NCBI GenBank assembly: GCA_033239125.1
Contig: BSWB01000002.1
Span: 153,746,409-153,810,408, forward strand
DNA: 64,000 nt
Direction: 5' to 3'
Origin: Fagopyrum homotropicum
Lineage: Eukaryota; Streptophyta; Magnoliopsida; Caryophyllales; Polygonaceae
The position numbers were made by a program, and so were the translations under genes. Shown here piece by piece: positions 19,134-30,498 of the stretch (the stretch's first letter is position 1; the number at the start of each line of letters is the position of its first letter). The notes beneath the pieces were generated by a model, which saw nothing but the letters and a program-made list of their open reading frames with translations, ran no database searches and was not told where the DNA came from.

Positions 19134-21261
19134 TGTAATAGCTAGGATTTCCGAATTCTAATTAATGTTGATTAACTTAATCGTTTATAGTAATTGACAT
19201 ATAACTCGCGAAGATTTTGCAAGTGATGAGTAAGAGTCCCACCGTTATGTTCCTGGCGTAATTTTGGACGTTTGGGGAAATTTTCACTTTTTTCCCGGGT
19301 AATTATTTTTACCCTCTGGTGTTATTTGGAGCATTTGGGAGCTCCAATTAATAAAAATGCAGTTGAGAGAAATGATCAGGACATCGGATATGTCCTAGAT
19401 ATGAAATAACATGGAGAGGCAAAATAGCCAAAAGAGTCGCTATTTCGTTTCTTAACGGCTAAGAAAGACGGCTTAGGATTACACGTTTTCCGAGGCAGTT
19501 GCGAAATAATTATCCCTACAATATTCCAGATTTAATGTTCCAATCTCGAGAAGTTTGGAGAAAGAGGTTCGACCCGCCTTTGGATCGGTTAAAGGATAAT
19601 TATCGACTTTACTAAAGGATAATTATCGTCTTCACTATAAATAGCGGAAAATCCTTTATTAATTCATTTCCTTTCACATTTCCTCGTAAAAGCTCTGATT
19701 TCTCTCAACCTTCAAACTCAGATCTACTCTCCGTTTCTAATCCGATTTCAATTCCGTTTGAGTTTCTGGATTCCTCTCTTCATTCTCTTCATAACGGTAC
19801 CGAGTTTCTGCATTTCCGAGTATATGGAGGGCTGGTCGAGCATATATGTCACCAGGACGTTTCCGTCGCTCAAATTCCGATGAATCTGATGATGTCCATG
19901 CGTAGCCTGCGTCGTTGTGATTCCGAATCTTCTTTCAGATCGTCAATCGGGTTAGTAACGAATAAGTTATGAATTTATTCGTTTTTCGTACTGCGACTTG
20001 GCCTAAATTGACTTTAGGCTTGTCAAAATGGATAATTAGAAATTCCATTATGGTCGTTATATTATTCTGGTGATTATGGGTTGTTTGTTTGATGAAATCT
20101 GATGACAAGGGGTTTAGAAATTGCTTGGGGGCAAAATGTTATTCTGGCGAAATCTAATTAATTAATTAAAGGTTAATTAATTAAATTAGGATTAAAATTG
20201 AGATTGAGGAATGTTATTAGATACTACCTTGAGATTTGAGGAATTGTGAGTTATGCTGAGATATTGAGGTTTAGTTGGTTATGAGGCTCATAGATTAAGT
20301 ATGATCCTTATGGATCCCTTTGGGTCTAGGTGTGACCCCTTTGATGAATAGAGGTTGATATATCTCTTTATGCCTTGTTTATAGGCCGTGTTGTCCCTCC
20401 AGTGTAGAGGTGATCGTGGTTGAGTTTGCACAAGGTTGAGGTAAGTCCGTAGGACTTACTTAGCTACCATCCCTATATTGGGTGTTTGCATGAGTGGTGT
20501 GTGCTTTATATGTTTGCTATGATAGCATGAGTTGTCGTTTTTATCGACCTATGTTCTATTGACTGCCCCACTGCGTGGCTGTGATAACCTTTCCCTTTCA
20601 TCCCGCCGTGGAGTCTGGGAGGTTCTCTGATGTCGGGCCAGACTGGTTTACAGGAAGGGCGCAATCCACTCCCATAGGGTACACGGATTGTGTGACCGAT
20701 ACTCGTACAGCTGGACATTGTACTCAGAGGCGGGGATGTATCGGTCCTCGTGTCACATACTTTCATCTATCTATATATATACGGTTTTTGTGTGAATGGT
20801 TATTATATAAAGATAATAAATGGGTAAATGTGTGATAGCATGCTGATGTGTTTATCTTTCATGATTGTGCTTGTGCTTATGCATTACCTCATATATGTAT
20901 GGTTAGCTAACGGTTTCATACCGTGTTGTAGATGTTTACAGGTTAAGGCTACTGGGTGATCTGGCAAGGTGACAGGCCGAGGACTCTCGTACATTAGGTG
21001 GTTGGTTTGGGGTTGTTGTGTTTCCCCTCCTGCGTGAGGATGATCTTTTGTACCTCCTATGTGAGGATGTCGTTTTATATACTCGGTTATATTGTTGTTT
21101 ACTTTGGGTCGTACAGTTTATACTGTTTTATGTATTTGTTTTATATCTGTCAGTGTCATGTTGTAAGGTCCAGTGAACTTGTTGTCAGGCTAGGGTCAGG
21201 ATCCATTGTGAGATCCTAGCCCAATGTGACATCCCGAGTCCCGCGGATTCGGGGTGTTACA
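19134..21261 (+). repeat. 5' LTR of the Tekay-like element
   Basis: Length 2128 bp, TGTAATAG to GTTACA. A TATAAATAG box lies at 19636-19644 and is a likely core promoter. The open frames at 20575-20835 and 20998-21219 recur unchanged in the other LTR and are not supported as genes. Confidence 0.95.
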
Positions 21262-21265
21262 GAGT

Positions 21266-21277
21266 TGGTATCAGAGC
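21266..21277 (+). other. Primer-binding site (initiator tRNA-Met), Tekay-like element
   Basis: TGGTATCAGAGC starts four bases after the LTR end. This is the standard complement to the 3' end of plant initiator tRNA-Met. Confidence 0.95.
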
Positions 21278-21660
21278 CCAGGTTGACAACAATGGCACTT
21301 GCTACCTGCAATGAGGTTTGATAGGTAAAATAAACAGAGCCCACATGGGATCTGACGTTTTCAAAGGTTTTGGTTTTAAGTGTGGTTTTGGGATAGAATG
21401 TACGAGAAGTCGTCACCTCTGCCATGGATCTCTGTAGCGTAGATATGTATATATATCTGTGTGTACTATGGATTATGTGGATTTATTATATACATATCGA
21501 TACCTATGGCATATATATAGCCTTATAAGATTAGGTGCGTATATCCTACAGATGACTTAGACTAGAGTAGTATCTATAGTGGGATGAGGTAGGGGTACAC
21601 CCCCCCTCTTCCTCCAGTGGTGATAAGTTAGGGACCGATTTCCGCTGTTGTTTCGCCTAT

Positions 21661-22150
21661 GGCAGAGAACGAGTTTGAAGAGGCTGATCGTGTCTCCATG
21701 AGTAGATCCGAGTTTCAAGAATATATGTAACAAGTATATGAAGCGGTGATAGCGGGTAGATCGACACTAGATTTACCAACAATTGTGAGATCAACTGAAG
21801 CTTCTGGATCCGGAAAGAAGCAATGGACTGAATCAGTTACTAGAGAAGCAAAGATGATGAATGGGGAACCAAGTCCGATATTAGGACAATCTAGTGATCC
21901 TTTGGCCATGAAGATGACTGGCAAGGTACTACAGTGTTTTAATTGCGTGGAAGTTGGGACACTGGCGAGCTGTGTGCCCAAAGGCTCCCATCATATGCTT
22001 TACGTGTGGTAAAGTAGGACATAGAGCGAAGTTTTGTCGACAGGGCAAGGCATTGCCTTTACAGGTTCCCTTCAAGAGTGAGATCATTCCAGGTGGACGA
22101 CGAAGGTCGAGTTACCCTTCAGTTGCACAGGTTGCAAGGATGGGATGATT
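21661..22150 (+). pseudogene. Decayed gag with two zinc knuckles (Tekay-like)
   Basis: A possible start ATGGCAGAGAACGAG lies at 21660, soon followed by a stop in ATATATGTAA. Farther on, two CCHC zinc knuckles are readable in different frames: CFNCVEVG continuing as HWRAVCP after a frame change, then CFTCGKVGHRAKFC. Zinc knuckles bind the element RNA in the capsid. Frameshifts and stops mean no functional Gag can be made. Confidence 0.75.
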
Positions 22151-25100
22151 ATGTTTCAGTTGTGGCTATCCAGATCATTTTCGTTCTGTGTTCCCTTTGG
22201 CACTGATAGCTTGTTTCACTTGTGGTGAGCTAGGCCATCTGGCCCTTTCTGTCAGCACGGTGGTGTTTCTTCCCAGCAAGACCTTCCTCTTTCCGGTGCA
22301 GAAAGAGTGGAAGTGGAGGCTATAGTAATGACCTCAGTGATACCTGAGGAGCATGAATCTGACATTGAGTGATGATATGTAGTGGAGCTACGAGTGTTAG
22401 TTGTTATAGGTACCATTCTCGTTAATGGTTTACCTGGTGGAGTTTTGCTTGTTGTGAGTGCTATGCACTTCATGTCTTTCGATGCATGCGTTAATGGTTG
22501 ACTTTTTGTATATAGTAGAAGGTGGATTTTCCTTTATAAGATTACCTTTTTGGGTCTGAGATACCCGTGAGATGTGTGTTTGTTCCCTTATTTCAGGGAC
22601 CCGTGTATGGTTGTAGACTTTTTTGTCATGTCGTAGGTGCATGAGGAAGTCATTATGTGTATGGTTTGGATGAATAGATATCATGTGGTGTTAGCTTTTA
22701 ATAGTAAGACTATTATAGTCTTTACTGAGTTGAGTTAAATAGAGGTCTTCTGAGGTTAAGACCTTTGAAGAGACGGGTTGTCATCAGGACTGTACGAGCA
22801 GCGAGTTGATAGCACAGGGATGTGACTCCTTCTAGTTTTATACCATAAAGGAGCGAGATAGTGCAACAATTGAAGGTATTCCAGTTGTTTATGAGTTTAT
22901 AGACGTGTTACTGAACCGTCTAGTTTCCACCTCAGCGGAGTGTGGACATTGTTATCGAGTTGAAGTATGATACAAGATTGAATGGGAAAGCCACACTATA
23001 TGGTGCTTGTTGAGATATTGTACTGATAACTTGAAAAGTTTACTGAAACGGGTTTACCCTAGTGGGTTCCATGTTCCGTATTGACGACCTGATGAGTTAA
23101 CTTCAAGAAGCAATTGTGTTTTTGGGATTCCTTTATGCTCAAGATATCCCTAGTCATGGATGAGAGAGCAGCATGTGTATGAGATAGCATCCCATACCCG
23201 TTATGGACACTACGAGTTTGTAGTGATGCCATTTGGGTTGACGATTGTTTTGGTAGTTTTTATGGAGTTGATGAATGGTATCTTCATCGACTTCCTTGAT
23301 TATTTGGTGGTGGACTTCATGGATGGCATGCCGGTATACTCTCATAGCAGAGAATAGTAGACCGATCGTCTGAGGACCGTTCTGCAGATTTCGAGAGATA
23401 GAGGGTTGTATGCTACGCTCTCTAAGTGTAAGTTGAGATGCCAGTGGTAGCCTTTTTAGGCCATGTTGTCTCCGCCAGTGGGATCATGGTTGACCTGACG
23501 AGAATTAAGTATGTTGTAACATGGGAGATACTGATGAACATTAAGGAATACGTAGTTTTCTCGGCTCAACCGATTGCTATGAATGCTTTGACGAAGGATT
23601 TTATATGATTATGTATTCATTTGCGAGTCTTTTGAGAAGACCACCATAACTAATTGATGAAAGCAGTGTGTCTATGTTCTGAAGAGTTGAGGAGGCATTT
23701 GACCTCTGCTTCCATTCTGTTTTGGTTAGAAGATTTTTGGGATCCCGTGACTTACGGTGATACATCCCAGCTAAGTTTGAGATGTGTATTACTACAAAGG
23801 AGTAGGGTTATTGATATGTGTGTTTACAGCTGAGAATGTATGATGAGAACTACTCGACTCATGATTTAGAGTTAGTAGTGGTAATTCAAGCCTTTTAAAT
23901 TTTAAAGACCGTACCGGTGTGATCTTCATGTCAGATTTCTATAGATTATAGAAATCTGAAGTATATTTTATGCAACAGGGGTTGAATAACCGCCAGTATT
24001 AAGAGCTTAAGTTGATCAAGACTTTGACTTGAAGATTTCATATCATTCAGAGAAGTTGAATGTTGTCGCCGATAACTTGAATGAAAGACGCTCTAAGAGA
24101 AGATGATTGTGAGACTGATAGTTCAACCTCATCTTCAAAGAGATCTAGCTTGGCTAGAGTTGGACAATCAGTTCCTTGATAAGGATACCCATTTATACCT
24201 CAGAGGTCCTACCTGGTCTGTTGGATGAGGTCCAACAGAAGCAAGAGACCTGCCGGGCCTTGACAAGGTTTAGAGAAAGGATGTCTCGTACTGAGGCACC
24301 ATAGTTCTCCATAGGAGTAGATGGACTAATGAAGAGTCATGACCACTTTTGTGTACCTGCGATGCAGATGGAGATATAGAATATTATGGTATACCCACTG
24401 TACGCCTTATTCAGTACATTCAGGTACGAGTAAGATGTACCACGAGATGAGACGATTATATTGTATGAAGCCGATATAACCAGATTTGTGATATAGTGTG
24501 TGACCTGTTAGCAGGTCCAGATAGAGTATTTCCGATCTAGAGATAAGTCCCACCCACTACCAGTGCAGTAGTAGAATTTGGGAGGACATCTCTATGGACT
24601 TTTTTTTTATGGGATTGTGACCCAGTAGAAGATTTATGTTATCTGGATTGTTGGTAACAAATTAATGAAACCGGAACGTTTCATTTCTATCAGAAGGACG
24701 TGGCTAGTGAATGAATTGACTGAGGAGTACACTAGACAAATAGTGAGACTCCATGGTATACCGAGAACGATCATTTCTGATCGAGATGGATGTTTTTTTT
24801 TACTTTGAGATTTTAGGCAGCAGATTCAGACTGCTTTGGGGACGAGTCTATACCTCATGACTACACTTCACCCCCTAACAGATGGTCGGTTAGAGAGGAT
24901 CATCTAGATCTTAAAGGTCTATTATAAGTTGTAAGTTGAATGGGAAACGTGGATGGTTATATTACCTTCCATTAATGAGTTTATTATATAACAATGAAGG
25001 ACGTGCATCTTTCTGGGATGGCCCTATGAGGCAATATATATAGACATAGATGTCGTATATCCTTATGCTAGAAGTGATCTAGCAGTAGTAGTGTTATAAC

Positions 25101-25640
25101 ACCTGACCAGCTTCAGGATTCAAGTAACGTTGATTGGAAGAAGAATGCTGGTTTTATAGAGTCGCCAGATATTATATGTAGACAAGAGGCGTTAACCTCT
25201 AAAGTTCAAGTGAGAGTTCATGTCCGGCTGGAGGTATCTCAGCTGTGAGACGTTAGTTGTGTATTATGGAAAGGAGAACTGAGTTTCCAATATGTCGGTT
25301 ACTTGAGATCTTGATCAGTTTTGTGAAGGCAACATGATGTTTAGCTTTCACTCTGAAGTTGGTGGATGTTCACCCAGTGTTCCTATGTCTCAACTGAGGA
25401 AGTATATACCAGGTTGGAAACACTTTGTGAGTTATAATGATCTAGTGGTTCAGTTGAACCACATCGTTGTTGAGCATCTGATTACATTCTTGGAATAAGA
25501 TATGAAACGCTTGCATTTGAAAGACATGCCCATATTGAGGATATGATGGTCGAGATGAAGACCTAAAGAGGCTATGTGAGAGACTGAGGATAGTGTCCTG
25601 AGGAACTATCCAGAGTATATGTTAGGACATACCCATTTGT
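22151..25640 (+). pseudogene. Decayed pol: RT, RNase H, integrase and chromodomain relics
   Basis: Short readable islands lie in the expected order: RT near 23190-23350 (HTRYGHYEFVVMPFGLT, FMDGMPVYSHS where FIDDILVYS is expected, so the catalytic Asp pair is lost), integrase near 24700-24790 (RLHGIPRTIISDRDG) and 24830-24900 (LHPLTDGRLERI), and a chromodomain-like tail near 25500-25620 (LHLKDMPILRI, then ETEDSVLRNYPEYM). Stops interrupt every island; several replace Trp or Gln codons, as expected from C-to-T and G-to-A change in methylated DNA. No ORF longer than about 70 codons survives. Confidence 0.8.
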
Positions 25641-25779
25641 AGGAGCACGAGTAGATCTTAGTGCTATCTTGATGAATGTTGTGCTTATGTGCTTATATGC
25701 CTTGATATGTTATTCTATGCTAGTTATGATGTGATTTATGATCTTAGTAGATCTTGATGTGCTAGCGTGATGTATGCTA

Positions 25780-26095
25780 TAGCTGGAGATGATTACTTCC
25801 TCCACGTTACCCGAGTATGATCATATTTATAGCTGGAGATGGTTCTTTCCTTCATACTATTTGAGTGTGATTAGGATTCAGCTGGAGATGGTTCTTTCCT
25901 CCATGCTTCCTTGATGGACATAGTTTTAGTGGAGATGTGATTCCTCCATACGATATACATGATTATGGTTTGCTAGAGACGTATTTCCTCTATGCTTGTG
26001 ATATATTTTGGCTAGAGATGTGTTTCCTCTATGCCTTGTGATGTGGTATGGCGAGAGATGTGATTCCTCTACGCCTTTGGGTAGCGTTATGGCCC
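25780..26095 (+). repeat. Degenerate tandem repeat in the Tekay-like 3' region
   Basis: Seven or eight diverged units of about 38-50 bp share the core ctggagatg, a gap, then ttcctccatgc or ttcctctatgc. They lie between the pol relic and the polypurine tract. Confidence 0.75.
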
Positions 26096-26246
26096 TGTTT
26101 CCTGGAGTGATGATTCCTCCATGTTTATACTTGAGGTTATAGATTGTTATAGGTTGTGATCTTTTGAACGGAGATGTGTTACCTCCGATAGAAAGAGTGA
26201 GAGTTATACCTCGGCGTATGGGTCCGAGAGGATTTGGGAATTGTTC

Positions 26247-26285
26247 AAGTTTCGGGACGAAACTTTTTTTTTAAGGGGTGTGTGA
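26247..26285 (+). promoter_or_regulatory. Stem-loop and polypurine tract, Tekay-like element
   Basis: 26247-26265 forms a perfect 8-bp stem (AAGTTTCG / CGAAACTT) with loop GGA. The T-run and the AAGGGG tract follow, and the 3' LTR starts at 26286. The layout mirrors the stem-loop plus PPT of both Athila elements. Confidence 0.75.
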
Positions 26286-28413
26286 TGTAATAGCTAGGAT
26301 TTCCGAATTCTAATTAATGTTGATTAACTTAATCGTTTATAGTAATTGACATATAACTCGCGAAGATTTTGCAAGTGATGAGTAAGAGTCCCACCGTTAT
26401 GTTCCTGACGTAATTTTGGACGTTTGGGGAAATTTTCACTTTTTTCCCGGGTAATTATTTTTACCCTCTGGTGTTATTTGGAGCATTTGGGAGCTCCAAT
26501 TAATAAAAATGCAGTTGAGAGAAATGATCAGGACATCGGATATGTCCTAGATATGAAATAACATGGAGAGGCAAAATAGCCAAAAGAGTCGCTATTTCGT
26601 TTCTTAACGGCTAAGAAAGACGGCTTAGGATTACACGTTTTCCGAGGCAGTTGCGAAATAATTATCCCTACAATATTCCAGATTTAATGTTCCAATCTCG
26701 AGAAGTTTGGAGAAAGAGGTTCGACCCGCCTTTGGATCGGTTAAAGGATAATTATCGACTTTACTAAAGGATAATTATCGTCTTCACTATAAATAGCGGA
26801 AAATCCTTTATTAATTCATTTCCTTTCACATTTCCTCGTAAAAGCTCTGATTTCTCTCAACCTTCAAACTCAGATCTACTCTCCGTTTCTAATCCGATTT
26901 CAATTCCGTTTGAGTTTCTGGATTCCTCTCTTCATTCTCTTCATAACGGTACCGAGTTTCTGCATTTCCGAGTATATGGAGGGCTGGTCGAGCATATATG
27001 TCACCAGGACGTTTCCGTCGCTCAAATTCCGATGAATCTGATGATGTCCATGCATAGCCTGCGTCGTTGTGATTCCGAATCTTCTTTCAGATCGTCAATC
27101 GGGTTAGTAACGAATAAGTTATGAATTTATTCGTTTTTCGTACTGCGACTTGGCCTAAATTGACTTTAGGCTTGTCAAAATGGATAATTAGAAATTCCAT
27201 TATGGTCGTTATATTATTCTGGTGATTATGGGTTGTTTGTTTGATGAAATCTGATGACAAGGGGTTTAGAAATTGCTTGGGGGCAAAACGTTATTCTGGC
27301 GAAATCTAATTAATTAATTAAAGGTTAATTAATTAAATTAGGATTAAAATTGAGATTGAGGAATGTTATTAGATACTACCTTGAGATTTGAGGAATTGTG
27401 AGTTATGCTGAGATATTGAGGTTTAGTTGGTTATGAGGCTCATAGATTAAGTATGATCCTTATGGATCCCTTTGGGTCTAGGTGTGACCCCTTTGATGAA
27501 TAGAGGTTGATATATCTCTTTATGCCTTGTTTATAGGCCGTGTTGTCCCTCCAGTGTAGAGGTGATCGTGGTTGAGTTTGCACAAGGTTGAGGTAAGTCC
27601 GTAGGACTTACTTAGCTACCATCCCTATATTGGGTGTTTGCATGAGTGGTGTGTGCTTTATATGTTTGCTATGATAGCATGAGTTGTCGTTTTTATCGAC
27701 CTATGTTCTATTGACTGCCCCACTGCGTGGCTGTGATAACCTTTCCCTTTCATCCCGCCGTGGAGTCTGGGAGGTTCTCTGATGTCGGGCCAGACTGGTT
27801 TACAGGAAGGGCGCAATCCACTCCCATAGGGTACACGGATTGTGTGACCGATACTCGTACAGCTGGACATTGTACTCAGAGGCGGGGATGTATCGGTCCT
27901 CGTGTCACATACTTTCATCTATCTATATATATACGGTTTTTGTGTGAATGGTTATTATATAAAGATAATAAATGGGTAAATGTGTGATAGCATGCTGATG
28001 TGTTTATCTTTCATGATTGTGCTTGTGCTTACGCATTACCTCATATATGTATGGTTAGCTAACGGTTTCATACCGTGTTGTAGATGTTTACAGGTTAAGG
28101 CTACTGGGTGATCTGGCAAGGTGACAGGCCGAGGACTCTCGTACATTAGGTGGTTGGTTTGGGGTTGTTGTGTTTCCCCTCCTGCGTGAGGATGATCTTT
28201 TGTACCTCCTATGTGAGGATGTCGTTTTATATACTCGGCTATATTGTTGTTTACTTTGGGTCGTACAGTTTATACTGTTTTATGTATTTGTTTTATATCT
28301 GTCAGTGCCATGTTGTAAGGTCCAGTGAACTTGTTGTCAGGCTAGGGTCAGGATCCATTGTGAGATCCTAGCCCAATGTGACATCCCGAGTCCCGCGGAT
28401 TCGGGGTGTTACA
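26286..28413 (+). repeat. 3' LTR of the Tekay-like element
   Basis: Same length as the left LTR, with six substitutions seen by eye (for example tcctggcg/tcctgacg near 26406 and cggttata/cggctata near 28238). TATAAATAG is at 26788-26796. It ends GTTACA at 28413 before the CCTGA duplication. Confidence 0.95.
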
Positions 28414-28418
28414 CCTGA

Positions 28419-29110
28419 TCTGTAACGCCCCAATTAACTTAAACTCAACAAACCCCCAAATCTCACAAATTAGGGTTACTATAGACCGAAATCTCACCAA
28501 AAAGAATTCAGAAATGGATCTGTAAAGGAGGAGGAGATGGATACTTGGCCGGAAAGGGGAAGACGGGGCCGGAAAGCGGAAGATGGCGCCGGCGGAAGAG
28601 AGTTGTTGTGGTGTCCGCGAAAGTCAGTAGATCGGCACTATGGTAGGCGGCGAAGGTCTAACGGCGGACCTGGCGTGCGACGTGCCTGGCGTGCGGTGGA
28701 CTTGGTTTGCGGCGGACAACAGGGCGTGCGGCGGACCTGATGTGCGGCGGACAGCAGGGCGAACCCCCCTTCACAAACACTTGCGGTGGAGGCCCAGCCG
28801 TCTCGCTCGCCCCTCGGTGTCGGAATGATGCTGGCGGCGAGGCGGTGCTTCCTGGCAGCGGCGTCGGATCTCTGGTGACCGGGCACAGGAGGCGGCGGCA
28901 GCAGTGATACGAAGAAGATGAATGACTGCAAAAAACCCTAACTAGATGTGAAATCTGACGGTTGAATGATTTTATAGGATTATATTTTATGTTTTCCCCT
29001 TATACCCCTTGGATTAATTTATTTTTGATTTAAAAATTTAGGTAAAAAATAGAGGGGCCTAGTTAGTTTACATTAAACAAAAATGGCCCTATTTCACCAA
29101 TTTTCTCAAG
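28419..29110. other. GC-rich noncoding stretch and inverted TIR-like motif
   Basis: Between 28540 and 28910 the sequence is GC-rich with repeated gtgcggcggac units. Overlapping frames are open on both strands but show no recognisable domain. At 29050-29100, agaggggcctagtt and acaaaaatggcccta are an inverted relative of 6690-6740. The block could be the far half of a DNA element interrupted by the retrotransposons. Confidence 0.4.
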
Positions 29111-29529
29111 AATAATTTTAAATGATATAAAAAAATAATCTTTTCTGCAAGAGTACACTCATGTATATGGTCATTTGATGAAATTTACACCAAATTTAGA
29201 AGAAATTGTGTCATTTATCCAATGTGCAATTACTGATTATGACATTAAATATGGGGATATAAATATTCTGACAATATTAGGGGTCATCATTTTGCTAGAA
29301 GCTAACTATGGTCGGTGCGTTCATATGATAAGCGTATTGCTAATGTTGTGGGGTCCTACGAGGTCACACCATAACGAACTGGTGAACCGAATCAGGTACT
29401 GGGAGAATTATCATATAGGAGTATATGGTGGAAAAGAGTATATTTTATAGGACTACAAAATATATTATGGAGTTGGCTATTAATAGTAAATAAGAGATTA
29501 TTTTTATTAATTACCAACCTAATACTAGA
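29111..29529. other. Unassigned sequence
   Basis: A 91-codon open frame (29175-29450, plus) has no recognisable domain and lies beside gene relics; I do not call it a gene. It might be decayed sequence from the same captured or duplicated material as the kinase fragment to its right. Confidence 0.4.
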
Positions 29530-29745
29530 GTAAAAATGGGCAACCTCTAGTAATTATAAATAAGAAACATTTTTGTCTCACTAGCATGGTAACAAATTAA
29601 GGTCCCAAGATTATGGTGTCGGATCCTAGCTCCCGAGGGTCTTGATGTCAACATGAACCTGTTGAACACAATGAACTCTTCCAACTGCTAGCCTTTTGAC
29701 TGCCACAAAGACTCCGGGTGAGAAGCATATCCTCCTTAACTAAGA
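29530..29745 (-). pseudogene. RPK2-like receptor kinase fragment
   Basis: The minus strand encodes SPGVFVAVKRLAVGRVHCVQ and VDIKTLG, then after a frame change RIRHHNLGTLICYHASETKM and FLIYNY before a stop. This is the start of a protein kinase domain (VAVK is the ATP-binding lysine strand) and matches, as I recall it, the RPK2/TOAD2 class of leucine-rich-repeat receptor kinases (VAIKRL, IKTLGRLRHPNLVTLIGYH, FLIYNYLPGG). One frameshift and one stop occur within 200 bp, and the ectodomain and the rest of the kinase are absent, so it is a small relic. Confidence 0.75.
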
Positions 29746-30198
29746 GAAAATCGAGATTTGAGAGCATTCACAAGGATGACAATGGATATGGTGGTGGGTG
29801 GATGACCTTGATTGTCCACCCAGTCCATAAACCAAAACTTTTCACCATACCCACCACCCGGTAAGGTCTCACCCGCATTCAACGGATGAAGCGGATGCCA
29901 TTCTTTAATTCAAGTCATATTTAGACGAGATGTTTATGACGCGGATTCAATTAACATTTTGCATGCATCATTTACTAGTGAAAAATGATTGTTCATATTT
30001 TATGATGTTGGACTTACATCATGAGTGCTCTTGTCATTTATTATGCATGAAGAAATCGTTTGATGATCGGACTATCTTTGTCCCCTTGCCCCCATTTATT
30101 TTAGAAGTGTTTCTCTTGCAATTTTATACAACACCTAGCCTAAAAGAATAAGCAACTAGTCTTACTTCTCCTAGCTTCATTGTGATTCACGACTTCAT
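29746..30198. other. Unassigned sequence between gene fragments
   Basis: No domain is recognised. The plus-strand frame at 29930-30151 is open but has no similarity I can name. The stretch separates the kinase and the CXC relics. Confidence 0.4.
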
Positions 30199-30273
30199 TG
30201 TGGTTGTCAATCTGCTTGTGGGAAGCAATGTTCATGTCTTTTGAACGGGACCTGCTGTGAAAAATACTGTGGA
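30199..30273 (+). pseudogene. E(z)/CLF-like CXC-domain fragment
   Basis: About 25 codons encode CGCQSACGKQCSCLLNGTCC and then EKYCG. This cysteine-rich text is the start of the CXC domain of plant Polycomb H3K27 methyltransferases (CURLY LEAF, SWINGER, MEDEA). The homology stops at KYCG, exactly where the copia element begins. The sequence beyond the element (35106 onward) does not continue the domain, so the fragment was already cut or has been rearranged. No SET domain is in the window. Confidence 0.8.
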
Positions 30274-30429
30274 TATGGAGATAGTATATTCTTATAGGAT
30301 TTTATATGTAAATAAAGGATATATTAGGGTCTTTATTACAATATATCCTAAGTAGTATAAATACCAAAAGCTGTAACAAAATTCTTTTAATGAATATCAT
30401 ACTTTCTTCATATCTTCTTCCTCTTCAAA
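30274..30429 (+). repeat. 5' LTR of the copia element
   Basis: 156 bp, AT-rich, with AGTATAAATACC as a likely TATA box at about 30352-30363. The boundary was set by identity with the other LTR and by the GTGGA duplication. Confidence 0.85.
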
Positions 30430-30498
30430 TGGTATCAGAGCTACGAAGAATTTTTTCTACAAATATCTCAATCTAGATCTATCTTTAGTTAATCATCT

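Larger units (their letters stand above)
19134..28413 (+). mobile_element. Tekay/Del-like Ty3 retrotransposon with decayed interior
   Basis: A 9.3 kb insertion bounded by two 2128-bp LTRs (19134-21261 and 26286-28413) and the duplicated site CCTGA (19129-19133, 28414-28418). It has an initiator tRNA-Met primer site after the left LTR and a stem-loop plus AAGGGG polypurine tract before the right one. The order gag zinc knuckles, RT, integrase, chromodomain-like tail fits chromoviruses (Tekay/Del). I counted only six differences between the LTRs, all transitions, yet the interior has stops or frameshifts everywhere. It must have moved using proteins from another copy, or its LTRs were made alike by gene conversion. 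Confidence 0.9.

Noticed and set aside
20575..21219. Open frames of 86 and 73 codons (repeated at 27727-28371)
   Set aside because: They lie inside LTRs, are copied in both, and show no domain.
28537..28931. Overlapping GC-rich frames on both strands
   Set aside because: They are open mainly because of base composition and gtgcggcggac repeats; no domain is visible.
29175..29450. 91-codon open frame as a gene
   Set aside because: There is no domain, no splice context and decayed surroundings.
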